From Myxococcus qinghaiensis (GTDB lineage Bacteria; Myxococcota; Myxococcia; Myxococcales; Myxococcaceae): 64,000 bases of DNA. The DNA lies in NCBI RefSeq assembly GCF_024198215.1, contig NZ_JAKCFA010000007.1, forward strand, positions 62,001-126,000, read 5' to 3'. A program made the position numbers and the translations under genes. Below, piece by piece: positions 10,581-19,155 of this stretch. The notes under the pieces are model-generated. The model was not told the DNA's origin and did not search any database. It worked only from the letters and a program-made list of their open reading frames with translations. The stretch's first letter is position 1; every line of letters begins with the position of its first letter.

Positions 10581-12586
10581 AGCGCCGCCAGCCTCGCCTC
10601 GCGGGTGTCCTCGCGCTTCTCCGACACGATGAACGGCGTGGAGTCCTCGGGCGTCACGTCCCGGGGCGCCTCGCCGCGCAGCAGCTCGTAGACGGTGAGC
10701 GACGTCGTGGCGCCGTGCAGCAGCTGCTCTCCCAGCGGCGCGTAGACGAAGGGCTCCTTGGCCCGCGCACGCGTCCTGTCGCTGAGGAGCACCTGCCCTC
10801 GCCGCGCCAGGCCCGCGAGCTTCGCGGCCGTGTTCACCACCTCGCCCAGCACCGTGTAGTCGAGCCGCCCCGACGCCTTGGCGCCGATGCTCCCGGCCAC
10901 CAGGTCTCCCGAGTCCAGGCCTATGCAGACGCCGTGCGCATAGGGCGCATGGACGCCGCCGCGCGTGGCCAGGAGCTCCAGCTGGCGGCGGATGGACAGG
11001 CACGCCTCCATCGCCTGGTCCACGTGCCCGGGGCCCCGGAACACGGCCATCACCGCGTCCCCGACGAACTTGTCAACCGTGCCGCCGCGCGCGAGGATCT
11101 CCGGGACAATGGCCTCGAAGTTGGCGTTGAGGCGCCGCAGCGACTCCGGAGGCGCCTGCTGGCTGAGCACGGGCGTGAAGCCGTCCACGTCGATGAAGAC
11201 GACGGTGCCCTCCACCCACTCGCCCGCCATGTCCTCGGTGCCCTGCAGCATGGGGGGAATGCGCTCCAGCACGCCGCCGGGGACGAACATGCGCAACAGG
11301 CCGTTCTCCTCCGTGTAGCGCACCGTGCGGCGCAGCTCGCGCACGTGCTTGAGCGTCTTGACGAGCGTCGCCTCCATGTCCGGGAAGTCGATGGGCTTGG
11401 TGATGAAGTCGAAGGCGCCCCGGTTCATCGCCGTGCGCAGGTTGCTCATGTCGCCATACGCCGAGACGATGACCACGCGGGTGAGCGAGCTCACCTCACC
11501 GACGCGGGACAGGAAGGTGAGCCCGTCCATGCGCGGCATGTTGATGTCGCAGAGCACCACCTCGGTGTCGGGATTCTGGCGCAGCTCCTCCAGCGCCTCC
11601 TCGCCGTCCGAGGCGAAGAGGAACTGGTACACCGAGCGGCGGATCTGCTTGCGGAAGCTCTGCTCCATCAGCACCGCGACATCCGGCTCGTCGTCCACGA
11701 CGAGGATTTTCGCCGGCCGTGACGGACGCCCGGCCTCCATCCGCGCGATGAAGTCCGAGGACAGCTCGTGCGCGGACTGGAAGCGCCGCGAGGGCTCCAC
11801 GTCGAGCGCCCGCGCGAAGAACGCGTCCACCTCCGTGCCCAGCCCGGGCACCAGCGTGGACGGCGGCACGGGGGCCGGAGGCACGTTGCCCAGCCGGAGC
11901 TGACGCAGCGACTCCAGCGGGAACGGATGCTGGCCGGTGAGCGCGCGGTAGGCCACCACGGCCAGGGCCCACAAGTCACAGCGGTGGTCCAACCGGGGCG
12001 ACAGGCCCCGCAGCTGCTCGGGGCTCATGTAGCGCGGCGTGCCCGCCATCTCCTCGTCCGGGTGCGGCTGGGCCGCGCCGCCTTGCGTCAGCAGCGCGAG
12101 CCCGAAGTCGAGCACCTTCACCACCTCGCCAGCGGTGCTGCGGGACAGGAAGAGGTTCGCGGGCTTGAGGTCGCGATGGATGACGCCCGCGGCGTGCGCG
12201 GCGGTGAGCGCGCGCGCGGCCTGGGTGAGCAGGCGCTCCACCATGGCGAGCGACAGTCTTCCTCGCCGGTTGAGCAGCGCTTCCAGGTCTTCACCCTCCA
12301 GCAGCTCCATGACGATGTAGGGCGCCTCGCCGGAGAGGTCGCAGTCGTGGACCTGGATGACGTGGGGGCTCTGGAAGCGGGCGATGGCCTGGGCTTCCCA
12401 CTCGAACTGGCGGAGCGCGTGCGGGGTGGGCGCGCAGTGGCTGGCCATGAGCTTGAGGGCGACCAGTCGCTGGAGCTTGGGATCTCTCGCCACCCAGACG
12501 GTGCCCATTCCACCGCCCCCGAGCACCCGCTCCAGGACGTATCGCCCGCCGATGATTCGTGGCTGAGACATGTCTTGTTGGTTCAT
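10568..12586 (-). CDS. Ser/Thr kinase - receiver - class III nucleotidyl cyclase fusion
   Basis: A 672-residue cytosolic signalling fusion. Kinase (about 15-285): glycine loop GGGGMGTVW, VALKLMA lysine, HRDLKPAN with catalytic Asp139, DFG, and GTPRYMSPEQ; all key residues are intact. Receiver (about 303-425): DDE acidic pocket, Asp347 in CDINMPRMDG and Lys in TKPID. Cyclase (about 460-640): metal aspartates Asp466 (FIDVDGFT) and Asp510 (KFVGDAVMAVF), and the transition-state segment YTVLGEVVNTAA, all canonical. It could thus phosphorylate proteins, accept a phosphate and make cAMP or cGMP. There is no membrane segment. The start is ambiguous between ATGs at 12586 and 12571, with weak ribosome sites; the kinase domain begins soon after either. 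Confidence 0.9.
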   Translation of the reverse strand: MNQQDMSQPRIIGGRYVLERVLGGGGMGTVWVARDPKLQRLVALKLMASHCAPTPHALRQFEWEAQAIARFQSPHVIQVHDCDLSGEAPYIVMELLEGEDLEALLNRRGRLSLAMVERLLTQAARALTAAHAAGVIHRDLKPANLFLSRSTAGEVVKVLDFGLALLTQGGAAQPHPDEEMAGTPRYMSPEQLRGLSPRLDHRCDLWALAVVAYRALTGQHPFPLESLRQLRLGNVPPAPVPPSTLVPGLGTEVDAFFARALDVEPSRRFQSAHELSSDFIARMEAGRPSRPAKILVVDDEPDVAVLMEQSFRKQIRRSVYQFLFASDGEEALEELRQNPDTEVVLCDINMPRMDGLTFLSRVGEVSSLTRVVIVSAYGDMSNLRTAMNRGAFDFITKPIDFPDMEATLVKTLKHVRELRRTVRYTEENGLLRMFVPGGVLERIPPMLQGTEDMAGEWVEGTVVFIDVDGFTPVLSQQAPPESLRRLNANFEAIVPEILARGGTVDKFVGDAVMAVFRGPGHVDQAMEACLSIRRQLELLATRGGVHAPYAHGVCIGLDSGDLVAGSIGAKASGRLDYTVLGEVVNTAAKLAGLARRGQVLLSDRTRARAKEPFVYAPLGEQLLHGATTSLTVYELLRGEAPRDVTPEDSTPFIVSEKREDTREARLAALPSR

Positions 12587-12765
12587 GTTTGGTGGCCCCG
12601 AGCGGCGCGATGATGGCACATGGGGTCCACACCCGGTACCCCGTCGCGGCCCCTCCCTACCCAAGCGGACGGGCCAGCTCATGCGAGGTGGAGAGGCCGC
12701 GCGTGTTAGCGTGCCGGCCCCGTTCCCCCGACACGATTTGCACCTCCCTACCCGTGGAGGCGTCC

Positions 12766-15015
12766 ATGCACGAAGCGATCAAGCCCCCTCTTTCTCCCCT
12801 TCCCCACGCCGCCGCCCGCGACGACGAGCCCGCTCCCGCGCCGCCGCACCTGCCGGACGGAACCACCTACCCCGGCCTCGTCGTGCATCCGGGCGTGCGC
12901 CCGGGCATGCCGCGCAACGCGATGACGTCCGATCGGACGCCGTATTCAAAGGAGCCGCTGACGGTGCTCTCCGGCAAGCTGCCGCCGGATCTGCATGGAC
13001 ATGTCTTCGTCGCGGGCCCCAGCGTCCATGCGGGCTCGCCCGCGCTGGCCTCGGATGGGCTGGTGCTGCGGCTCGACTTCGACGGCGCCGAGGCGACCTT
13101 CAGCTCCGCCATCATGGAGACGCCGTCGTTCTACGCGCGGGAACCGGTGAACGCGGGAGCGACTTCTCGGGGCCCCATCACCCGCTACCTCAACGAGTTC
13201 CGTGAGACGACGCTCTCCGACGTGAGCATCGCGCTGGGCGCGCAGGAGGCCCCCAACACGGCGCCGTTCCTCGTGGAGGGTGAGAACATGTTGCTGGTGA
13301 CCACGGACGCGGGGCGCCCGTGGGCCATCCACCCGATGACGCTCAAGGCGTACACGCCGCTCGGCTATCTGCGCGAGTGGAAGCCCGCCATCCCCACGCC
13401 CTGGGCCTTCCCGCTGCTCCAGAGCACCGCGCACCCCGCGTTCGCGCCCGAAGTGGCCGAGCCCATCTCTCCCCGGGAGACCGAGTCACAGCAGAAGCCT
13501 CGCCTCTTCTTCACCAACCACGCCCCCAAGTGGCCGCTCGGTGAAGGCTGGACGCACCTGTCGAGCTGGGACACGTGGGAGAACCGGCTGCACCACTGGG
13601 CGCTGATGGACGCGGCGACGGGCAACCCGGTGGTGGCGCAGTCGCTCCATCAGATCGCCGTCACGCGCGACTACGTCGTGCTGCTCGACAGCAACTTCCC
13701 CATCAACTTCTGGACCATCGCGGTGCAGGCGGCGCTGCCGGGGATGACGCGCGTGCAGCGACTGGTGGATAGATTCACCTCCGAGCGCGCGTACCCGCAG
13801 GCGGTGTTCTGGGTGGTGAAGCGCTCGGACCTGCGGCCCTCCCCCGGAACGCTGTCGCGGGACGACCCGCCCCGGATTCCGGCGCATCGCTTCCAGTCCG
13901 GCGGGGGCGGCCTGCACTTCGCGGCGCGCTACGAGAACCCGGACGACGTCATCACCCTGGTCGCGGGACACTCGCCGTCCGAGGACCTGTCCCACACCAT
14001 CAAGGAGGGGGACCTGCTCATCAATGGCCGCCGCGCGCAGGCCTACCAGGAGGGCATGCCCACGGCGGTGCCGGTGACGCGCAGCTCGCTGGGGGTGCAC
14101 CGCATCGACATGCGCAACCGGCGCATCGAGTCGCGCCTGCACTCGCACGACAACTTCACCTGGGGCCTCACCGTCTTCTCCAACGCGGGCCTCGTCAACG
14201 GCGAGCTCGAGACGAACCTGCGGCTCTATCTGCGCCAGAAGTGGCGCTCACCCACACCCGACGACAACGACGGGGCGGAGCCGAACTGGGTCATCCCGGA
14301 TGACGAACTGGCCATCTACTTCAACTCGGATGGGTTCGCGGCGGACATGGTCCCCGAGTACGTCTACCAGCTCTACAAGCCCATCGTCGGAGACAAGAGC
14401 GGCCTGCCCATCCAGGAAGGCCGGGCCGCGAGCTTCTTCAAGTTCTACGTCAAGTCGGGCCGCTTCGACGGCTACGTGTTGCCCACGGGCTGGTTCGGCT
14501 TCGCGCCGCAGTTCGTGCCCAGCATCAAGCTGCCGAAGGTGCCGTACTGGAAGGGCTACGTCGTGGCGCTGGTGGTCTCCGACCCGACGCCGGACCTCCC
14601 CGAGAACTCCACCGGTGACGAGGTGTGGATCTTCGACTCGGAGAACATGAGCAAGGGGCCCATCTGCCGACTGGGCAGCAAGAACTTCGACGTGGGCATG
14701 ACGTTGCACACCACGTTCCTTCCGCCCGGGCTGGGAGAGATTCTCGACGGCCACGTGCCGGAGAATGGAGGCCCGCAGTACTGCGTGGACGTTCGCGAGG
14801 ACTACAACGTGGACGCGATGAAGAAGGCGTACGCGGACTGGCTGCCGGGCCTGTTCCCCCGCGTCCCGAGCGTGCTCTTCGCGCCGTGGAGGCTGGGAGT
14901 GAGGTGGGCGCTCAACTTCCCGAAGCTGCGCAAGGTGTTCGAGGAAGAGGTGTACCCGAACTTCCCGCTCCAGCGCCCGCGGTCGCCTCCGGGCAAGGGT
15001 GGCAAGAGGGACTGA
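12766..15015 (+). CDS. Carotenoid cleavage oxygenase family protein
   Basis: A 749-residue member of the carotenoid oxygenase (RPE65/CCD) family, non-heme iron enzymes that cleave conjugated polyenes. Candidate iron-ligand histidines lie in WENRLHHWALMD (276/277), SLHQIAVTRDY (His295), HSHDNFTWG (459/461) and LHTTFLPPG (His648), spread along a seven-bladed propeller as expected. It is longer than typical family members (450-550), mainly through insertions, so the substrate may not be a standard carotenoid. The ATG at 12766 has GTGGAGG upstream. A CrtI-type desaturase lies 2.5 kb away, compatible with carotenoid metabolism but not in an operon. Confidence 0.85.
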   Translation: MHEAIKPPLSPLPHAAARDDEPAPAPPHLPDGTTYPGLVVHPGVRPGMPRNAMTSDRTPYSKEPLTVLSGKLPPDLHGHVFVAGPSVHAGSPALASDGLVLRLDFDGAEATFSSAIMETPSFYAREPVNAGATSRGPITRYLNEFRETTLSDVSIALGAQEAPNTAPFLVEGENMLLVTTDAGRPWAIHPMTLKAYTPLGYLREWKPAIPTPWAFPLLQSTAHPAFAPEVAEPISPRETESQQKPRLFFTNHAPKWPLGEGWTHLSSWDTWENRLHHWALMDAATGNPVVAQSLHQIAVTRDYVVLLDSNFPINFWTIAVQAALPGMTRVQRLVDRFTSERAYPQAVFWVVKRSDLRPSPGTLSRDDPPRIPAHRFQSGGGGLHFAARYENPDDVITLVAGHSPSEDLSHTIKEGDLLINGRRAQAYQEGMPTAVPVTRSSLGVHRIDMRNRRIESRLHSHDNFTWGLTVFSNAGLVNGELETNLRLYLRQKWRSPTPDDNDGAEPNWVIPDDELAIYFNSDGFAADMVPEYVYQLYKPIVGDKSGLPIQEGRAASFFKFYVKSGRFDGYVLPTGWFGFAPQFVPSIKLPKVPYWKGYVVALVVSDPTPDLPENSTGDEVWIFDSENMSKGPICRLGSKNFDVGMTLHTTFLPPGLGEILDGHVPENGGPQYCVDVREDYNVDAMKKAYADWLPGLFPRVPSVLFAPWRLGVRWALNFPKLRKVFEEEVYPNFPLQRPRSPPGKGGKRD

Positions 15016-15018
15016 GTG

Positions 15019-16074
15019 TCACCCGGCCTGGAACGTGTCGGGCTCCGCCAGCTCGAAGTCTCCCTCGGGGGAGACGAGGACCGCTCCCCCGAGGCACTCG
15101 ATGTAGAGGCGGCCATCGGAGAGCCATCCGGAACACTCGGGCGCACCGGGAAGCTCGCGCCAGAACTCCGCGCCGAAAGTCTCTCCCTGGGGAAACACCC
15201 GGTACAAGCGCCCTTCGTTGCCGCCAAGATGGGCCAGTCCCGTCACGACGATGATGTGTGGCCCCAGGCGATGGATGCCCCACACATTGCGGTGGAAGAC
15301 ATGCGTTTCCGTGGCGTCGTCCCGCTGGTGAACCAGTTCTCCACCCCACTCTCCTCGCTCATCACCCAGCAGGTATCCATCTGAGACCCGCAGGCCGCAG
15401 CGGGGCTTCTGGCTGACCAGCTTCATCCGCCAAGGATGTTCGTTCGTGTCGAGCACCTTGGCGGCATAGATCCGCTGCGCGAGCGAGATCGCGGGAAGCT
15501 CGTCCGGGCCCAGGTCGAGAAACGGCCTGGAGGGGACCTTCAGGCGTTCGCCCCTATGCACATGCCAGAAGAACTCGGAGGTAGATGGCTCCTCGGGATA
15601 CGACGCCTCGCCGCGGATGACCCGGATGGCCTGAGAGGCCGCCTCTCGCACTGGCGGATACCAATGCCCCACCGCGAGGCGCTCAAGCGGCCTGAGGGCC
15701 CGCTCGGCATGGAGCCGCCCAAGAGCGCGGGCCGAGGCTCTGACGCGCCGCCAGTCGGAGACCTCCGCGAGCTGCGAGATGAGGACGTCGGTGGCCTCGG
15801 CGTATTGGATGAAGCCGAGCGTCAGGGTCGCGGCGACTCTTACCTCCCAGTCGTCGCTGGCCAATGACTCGACGACGACGACCCCTGCGGGGCGCGCATG
15901 CACACCGAGCTTCGCGAGGTCGCGCAAGCTGCCTTCTCTGTCCTTTCCCTCCTTGAGCTTCTCGATGAGTTCTTGAGTCCTGAATGAGCGTCTTTGCGCG
16001 CCCCAGGTGAGGTTCTTCCGGACGAAGGTGCCCACTGCCGTGAACAGGGTGGAGCCCAATTCCATATCTCCCAT
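15019..16074 (-). CDS. HEAT-repeat protein of unknown function
   Basis: A 351-residue protein with no signal peptide. Residues about 35-150 contain HEAT/PBS-type helical repeats (SLASDDWEVRVAATLTLG, DWRRVRASARALGRLH, HWYPPVREAASQAI). The C-terminal half is rich in beta segments with repeated gly/trp-containing strands (FHRNVWGIHRLG, WLSDGRLYIECLGG) and could be a small propeller-like domain; I do not recognise it. It is convergent with the carotenoid oxygenase, with stop codons only 3 bases apart. Either ATG 16074 or ATG 16065 could be the start. The most likely role is as a protein-interaction module. Confidence 0.75.
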   Translation of the reverse strand: MGDMELGSTLFTAVGTFVRKNLTWGAQRRSFRTQELIEKLKEGKDREGSLRDLAKLGVHARPAGVVVVESLASDDWEVRVAATLTLGFIQYAEATDVLISQLAEVSDWRRVRASARALGRLHAERALRPLERLAVGHWYPPVREAASQAIRVIRGEASYPEEPSTSEFFWHVHRGERLKVPSRPFLDLGPDELPAISLAQRIYAAKVLDTNEHPWRMKLVSQKPRCGLRVSDGYLLGDERGEWGGELVHQRDDATETHVFHRNVWGIHRLGPHIIVVTGLAHLGGNEGRLYRVFPQGETFGAEFWRELPGAPECSGWLSDGRLYIECLGGAVLVSPEGDFELAEPDTFQAG

Positions 16075-16197
16075 GGGAGTGGCCGGCCAAATCCTATCAC
16101 TTCGGTGCCCCTGGGCGCGAAGCCTTGCCGCTGACTTGTCCTGGCGGGAGCGCTCCCACTAGTCTCCGCGCGCTGACCCAGACACGGAGGCAACACC

Positions 16198-16527
16198 ATG
16201 CGCTGCATGCTTTCGCGGTTGACGTATGGGCTCTTGGTGGTGGTCGGGTTGATGGGATGCGGAATCGAAGACCCTGAAGCGACTCCCGAAGAGGAGTTCC
16301 AGGGGTCGGTGGAGCAGCCCATCTACAACGCGCGATGCCAGACGGATCACGCGGGGTACCAGACGGGTCGCTGCCTCGACGTCATGTATCTCAACTCGTG
16401 TCAGTACGTCCTGTACACGTCCGCGAGCACGAACTGCATTACAGGGATCAAGCACAACAGCCAGTTGAAACCGCTGTGCGACATCTACCTGAACTACAAC
16501 TACTGTCAGGACCCCCAGGAAGACTGA
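16198..16527 (+). CDS. Small cysteine-rich secreted lipoprotein
   Basis: A 109-residue protein with a signal peptide and lipobox ending GLMGC, an acidic linker (EDPEATPEEEFQ), then a short compact domain. The mature domain contains six cysteines (CQTD, GRCLD, NSCQY, TNCIT, PLCDI, NYCQD), suggesting up to three disulfides in an extracytoplasmic setting. I do not recognise a family. ATG 16198 has GGAGG nine bases upstream. A perfect 12-base palindrome (GGGAGCGCTCCC, 16146-16157) lies in its upstream region and could be an operator or hairpin. Confidence 0.75.
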   Translation: MRCMLSRLTYGLLVVVGLMGCGIEDPEATPEEEFQGSVEQPIYNARCQTDHAGYQTGRCLDVMYLNSCQYVLYTSASTNCITGIKHNSQLKPLCDIYLNYNYCQDPQED

Positions 16528-16576
16528 GTGCCTCACCCGAGCGCCACGCGAGTCCATTCCGTGCGGCGCTCGCGCT

Positions 16577-17386
16577 TCACTCACTCGCCATGACGGTGCG
16601 GGTCGCGTTCTCGAAGAGCGCGTCGGGCACGGAGGCGAGGACTTCATCACGGCCTCCCTCCACCCAGGCCCAGCGCGCGCCCAGCTTCGTCACCAGCCCC
16701 AAGGTTCCACCCCGAAGCCGCGCGATGAAGTGCCGCGCCTGGCCCTTGCCACCATCGACACGCCACAGCACCGTGTCGAGGTCCGGCGAGGGCGTGCCCG
16801 CCGTGAGCAAGGGAGCAATCGCGGCCTGACACTCCAGCCGGAGGATGCGCGCGTCCAGCTCCACGAGGAAGTCGTGCACGCGCAAGTCACCGCGCGTCTC
16901 CGGCTCGCTCAGGTACTTCACCACCCGAGCCACCGCCGCGGTGAGGTGGACATACGTGTCCTTGCCGCGACAGAGCGCCGCCGCCGCGCCCGCCGTGCGC
17001 CGGGCCACCGCGAGCGCATCCGTCTCCTTGGGTTCGGAGCGGGAGTCCGCGATGAGCCGGTGGTAGGCGCGGCCCGCGTGGCTGGTCAGTTGCTTCTGAT
17101 GCCCGAGCGAGAGGGACTCCTGTTGCGTGAGGCGCGAAGGCTTCGCGAGGAACTCACGCACATGGTCCAGCACGCGTCGCGCGACGGCCTCCTCGAACCG
17201 GTCCGAGAGGTGCGGCGCGACGAGCGAGGAGAACCACAACCCCAGCTCCACCTGCCCCGCCGCCGGACACACGGGACGCGGCCCGCCCAACGCCCACGGA
17301 CCCGTGGGCCGGTCTTCCGGGCTCGCGGCCTGGAGCGCCGCCTTCAGGATGATGTGACAGTGGGCCAGCTCGTCGACCGCCGCCAT
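16577..17386 (-). CDS. Unrecognised soluble protein
   Basis: A 269-residue, mostly helical protein with no signal peptide or membrane segment. It has several His/Glu-containing helical stretches (MAAVDELAHCHIILKAALQ at the start; SLGHQKQLTSHAGRAYHRL centrally), but I cannot assign a metal site or family. The C-terminal part has alternating beta-like segments (HFIARLRGGTLGLVTKLG). The ATG at 17386 has GGAGGA upstream. It is followed on the same strand by no close partner; the CrtI gene lies upstream with a gap of about 80 bases, so they could be co-transcribed. Confidence 0.7.
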   Translation of the reverse strand: MAAVDELAHCHIILKAALQAASPEDRPTGPWALGGPRPVCPAAGQVELGLWFSSLVAPHLSDRFEEAVARRVLDHVREFLAKPSRLTQQESLSLGHQKQLTSHAGRAYHRLIADSRSEPKETDALAVARRTAGAAAALCRGKDTYVHLTAAVARVVKYLSEPETRGDLRVHDFLVELDARILRLECQAAIAPLLTAGTPSPDLDTVLWRVDGGKGQARHFIARLRGGTLGLVTKLGARWAWVEGGRDEVLASVPDALFENATRTVMASE

Positions 17387-17468
17387 GCACGCGCTCCTCC
17401 GTGGCCTGATTCTCGGGTACGTGCTCCCCTGCCCTCAATCCCTTCGTGAGCGCCCCGCCTCCGCGCGC

Positions 17469-18983
17469 TCAGGCCCCGGCCATGACGGTGTCGACAATCT
17501 TCGCGGAGCACAACACGGCGGGCAGCCCGGCCCCTGGATGCGTCCCCGCCCCCACGAGGTAGAGCCGGTCCACGTCCTCGCTCTTGGCCTGGGCCCGGAG
17601 GAACGTGGTCTGCATCAGCGTGGGCGCGAAGCTGAACGCGGCGCCCAGGAAGGAGCGCAAGTCATCCCGGAAGTCCTCCGGCGTGAAGACTCGCGACGTC
17701 ACCAACTCCTGCGCCAATCCGGGCAACACCGTGCGCGACAGCCGGGCCTCCAGCTTGCGACGGAACACTTCCGCCCGAGTCTTCCAACTGGCCCCGTCTC
17801 CCAGGTGCGGCACCGGCGCCAGCACGTAGAACGCATCGTGGTCCGGTGGAGCCAGTCCCGCGTCCGTCGCCGTGGGCCGGTGCAGATACAGCAGCGGGTC
17901 CTCGGAAGGCAGCCCCGGCCCGGCCAGTCCGGAGAACATGCCCTTGAAGTCGCGACCGAACAGCAGCGTGTGGTGCGCCACCTCCGGATACCGACGCCGC
18001 GTTCCGAAGTACCAGAGGAACACGCTCATCGAGTACCGCGCCTGCTGGATGCGCGTGTCCGTCCAGTGACTGCGCACATGCCTGGGCAGCAGATACCGGT
18101 ACGTCCAGGCCGCGTCCGCGTTGGACACCACGGCCTCGGCGGGAAGCCACGCACCATCCCCGAGCCGCACGCCCGTCGCCTTGCGCCCCTCCACCGTGAT
18201 TTCCGACACCTCGCTGCCGTAGCGGACCTCGCCGCCCAGCGACTCCAGCAAGGACACCAGTCCCCGCACCAGCGCGCCCGTTCCTCCCACCGGAAAGAAC
18301 GCACCCCAGCGCCGCTCCACGAACTGGATGGACGTGTACACCGCGCTCGCGGGCGTGAAGGGACTGCCGCCGATGAGCAGCGGATGGAAGCTCAACGCCT
18401 GCCGGAGCCGCTCGTCCTTCACGTGACGCGACACCAGGCCGTACATGCTCCGGAACGCCTCATCGCGAACCAGCGCCGGCGTGAAGGGCGCGAGGCTCAG
18501 CACGTGCGGCACCGGCGCACTCATCAGCGGACCGATGCCCGCTTCGTACATGCGCTCGACGCGGGCACTGAGCGACAGGTAGCCCGCTTCGTCTCCAGGC
18601 GAGAGGCGCCGCACGGCCTCCAACATCGCTTCCTTGTCCGTGTGGTAGTCGAACGTGAAGCCATCCGGAAAGCGCATCCGGTACAGCGGCGTCACCGGCC
18701 TGAGCTCCACATGGTCGGCCAGCTTCCGTCCAGCCAGGGCCCACAGCTCCTCGAGCAGGTGCGGACAGGTGATGACCGTGGGCCCGGCGTCGAAGGTGAA
18801 TCCGTCTTGCTGAAACGCATGGGCCCGACCTCCAGGGCCGTCCCTGCGCTCCAGGACGGTGACGCGCCAGCCTCTCGCGGCCAGTCGAACCGCCGCCGCC
18901 AACCCGCCAAAACCACTTCCAATGACGAGGACGCGCCTGCCGTCTCGCCGCGCGTCGGGTTCCACCCTGGCCGAAGGTCGCAT
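17469..18983 (-). CDS. crtI: CrtI-type phytoene dehydrogenase/desaturase
   Basis: A 504-residue FAD-dependent carotenoid desaturase. The N-terminal dinucleotide motif is VLVIGSGFGGLAAAVRLA, followed by ERRDGPGGRAH and FDAGPTVIT. The C-terminal bacterial phytoene dehydrogenase signature (LYLVGAGTHPGAGLPAVLCSA) is intact. It removes hydrogens from phytoene or a downstream carotene at the membrane. In Myxococcus xanthus a phytoene dehydrogenase (CarC/CrtIb) lies apart from the main carotenoid cluster, and this solitary gene of similar length fits that, but I cannot prove orthology. ATG 18983 is preferred; GTG 19025 would add 14 residues. The pseudokinase/histidine kinase gene is divergent, with 172 bases between starts. 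Confidence 0.88.
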   Translation of the reverse strand: MRPSARVEPDARRDGRRVLVIGSGFGGLAAAVRLAARGWRVTVLERRDGPGGRAHAFQQDGFTFDAGPTVITCPHLLEELWALAGRKLADHVELRPVTPLYRMRFPDGFTFDYHTDKEAMLEAVRRLSPGDEAGYLSLSARVERMYEAGIGPLMSAPVPHVLSLAPFTPALVRDEAFRSMYGLVSRHVKDERLRQALSFHPLLIGGSPFTPASAVYTSIQFVERRWGAFFPVGGTGALVRGLVSLLESLGGEVRYGSEVSEITVEGRKATGVRLGDGAWLPAEAVVSNADAAWTYRYLLPRHVRSHWTDTRIQQARYSMSVFLWYFGTRRRYPEVAHHTLLFGRDFKGMFSGLAGPGLPSEDPLLYLHRPTATDAGLAPPDHDAFYVLAPVPHLGDGASWKTRAEVFRRKLEARLSRTVLPGLAQELVTSRVFTPEDFRDDLRSFLGAAFSFAPTLMQTTFLRAQAKSEDVDRLYLVGAGTHPGAGLPAVLCSAKIVDTVMAGA

Positions 18984-19155
18984 CACCGTGGAGGTTCCAT
19001 GGCACACCCGGGCCGCGCGCTCCACTCCAGCGAGCAGGCAACCCAGCCGGGCGAAGCGACCGGGCGCTGTTGCGAGCGTGGGGGGGCACAGCTAGCCTCC
19101 CGCGTCCAAGGCCTCCACGGGGGGGTGCCGCGCCCCTGCGCGCACGGGTTGAGCA

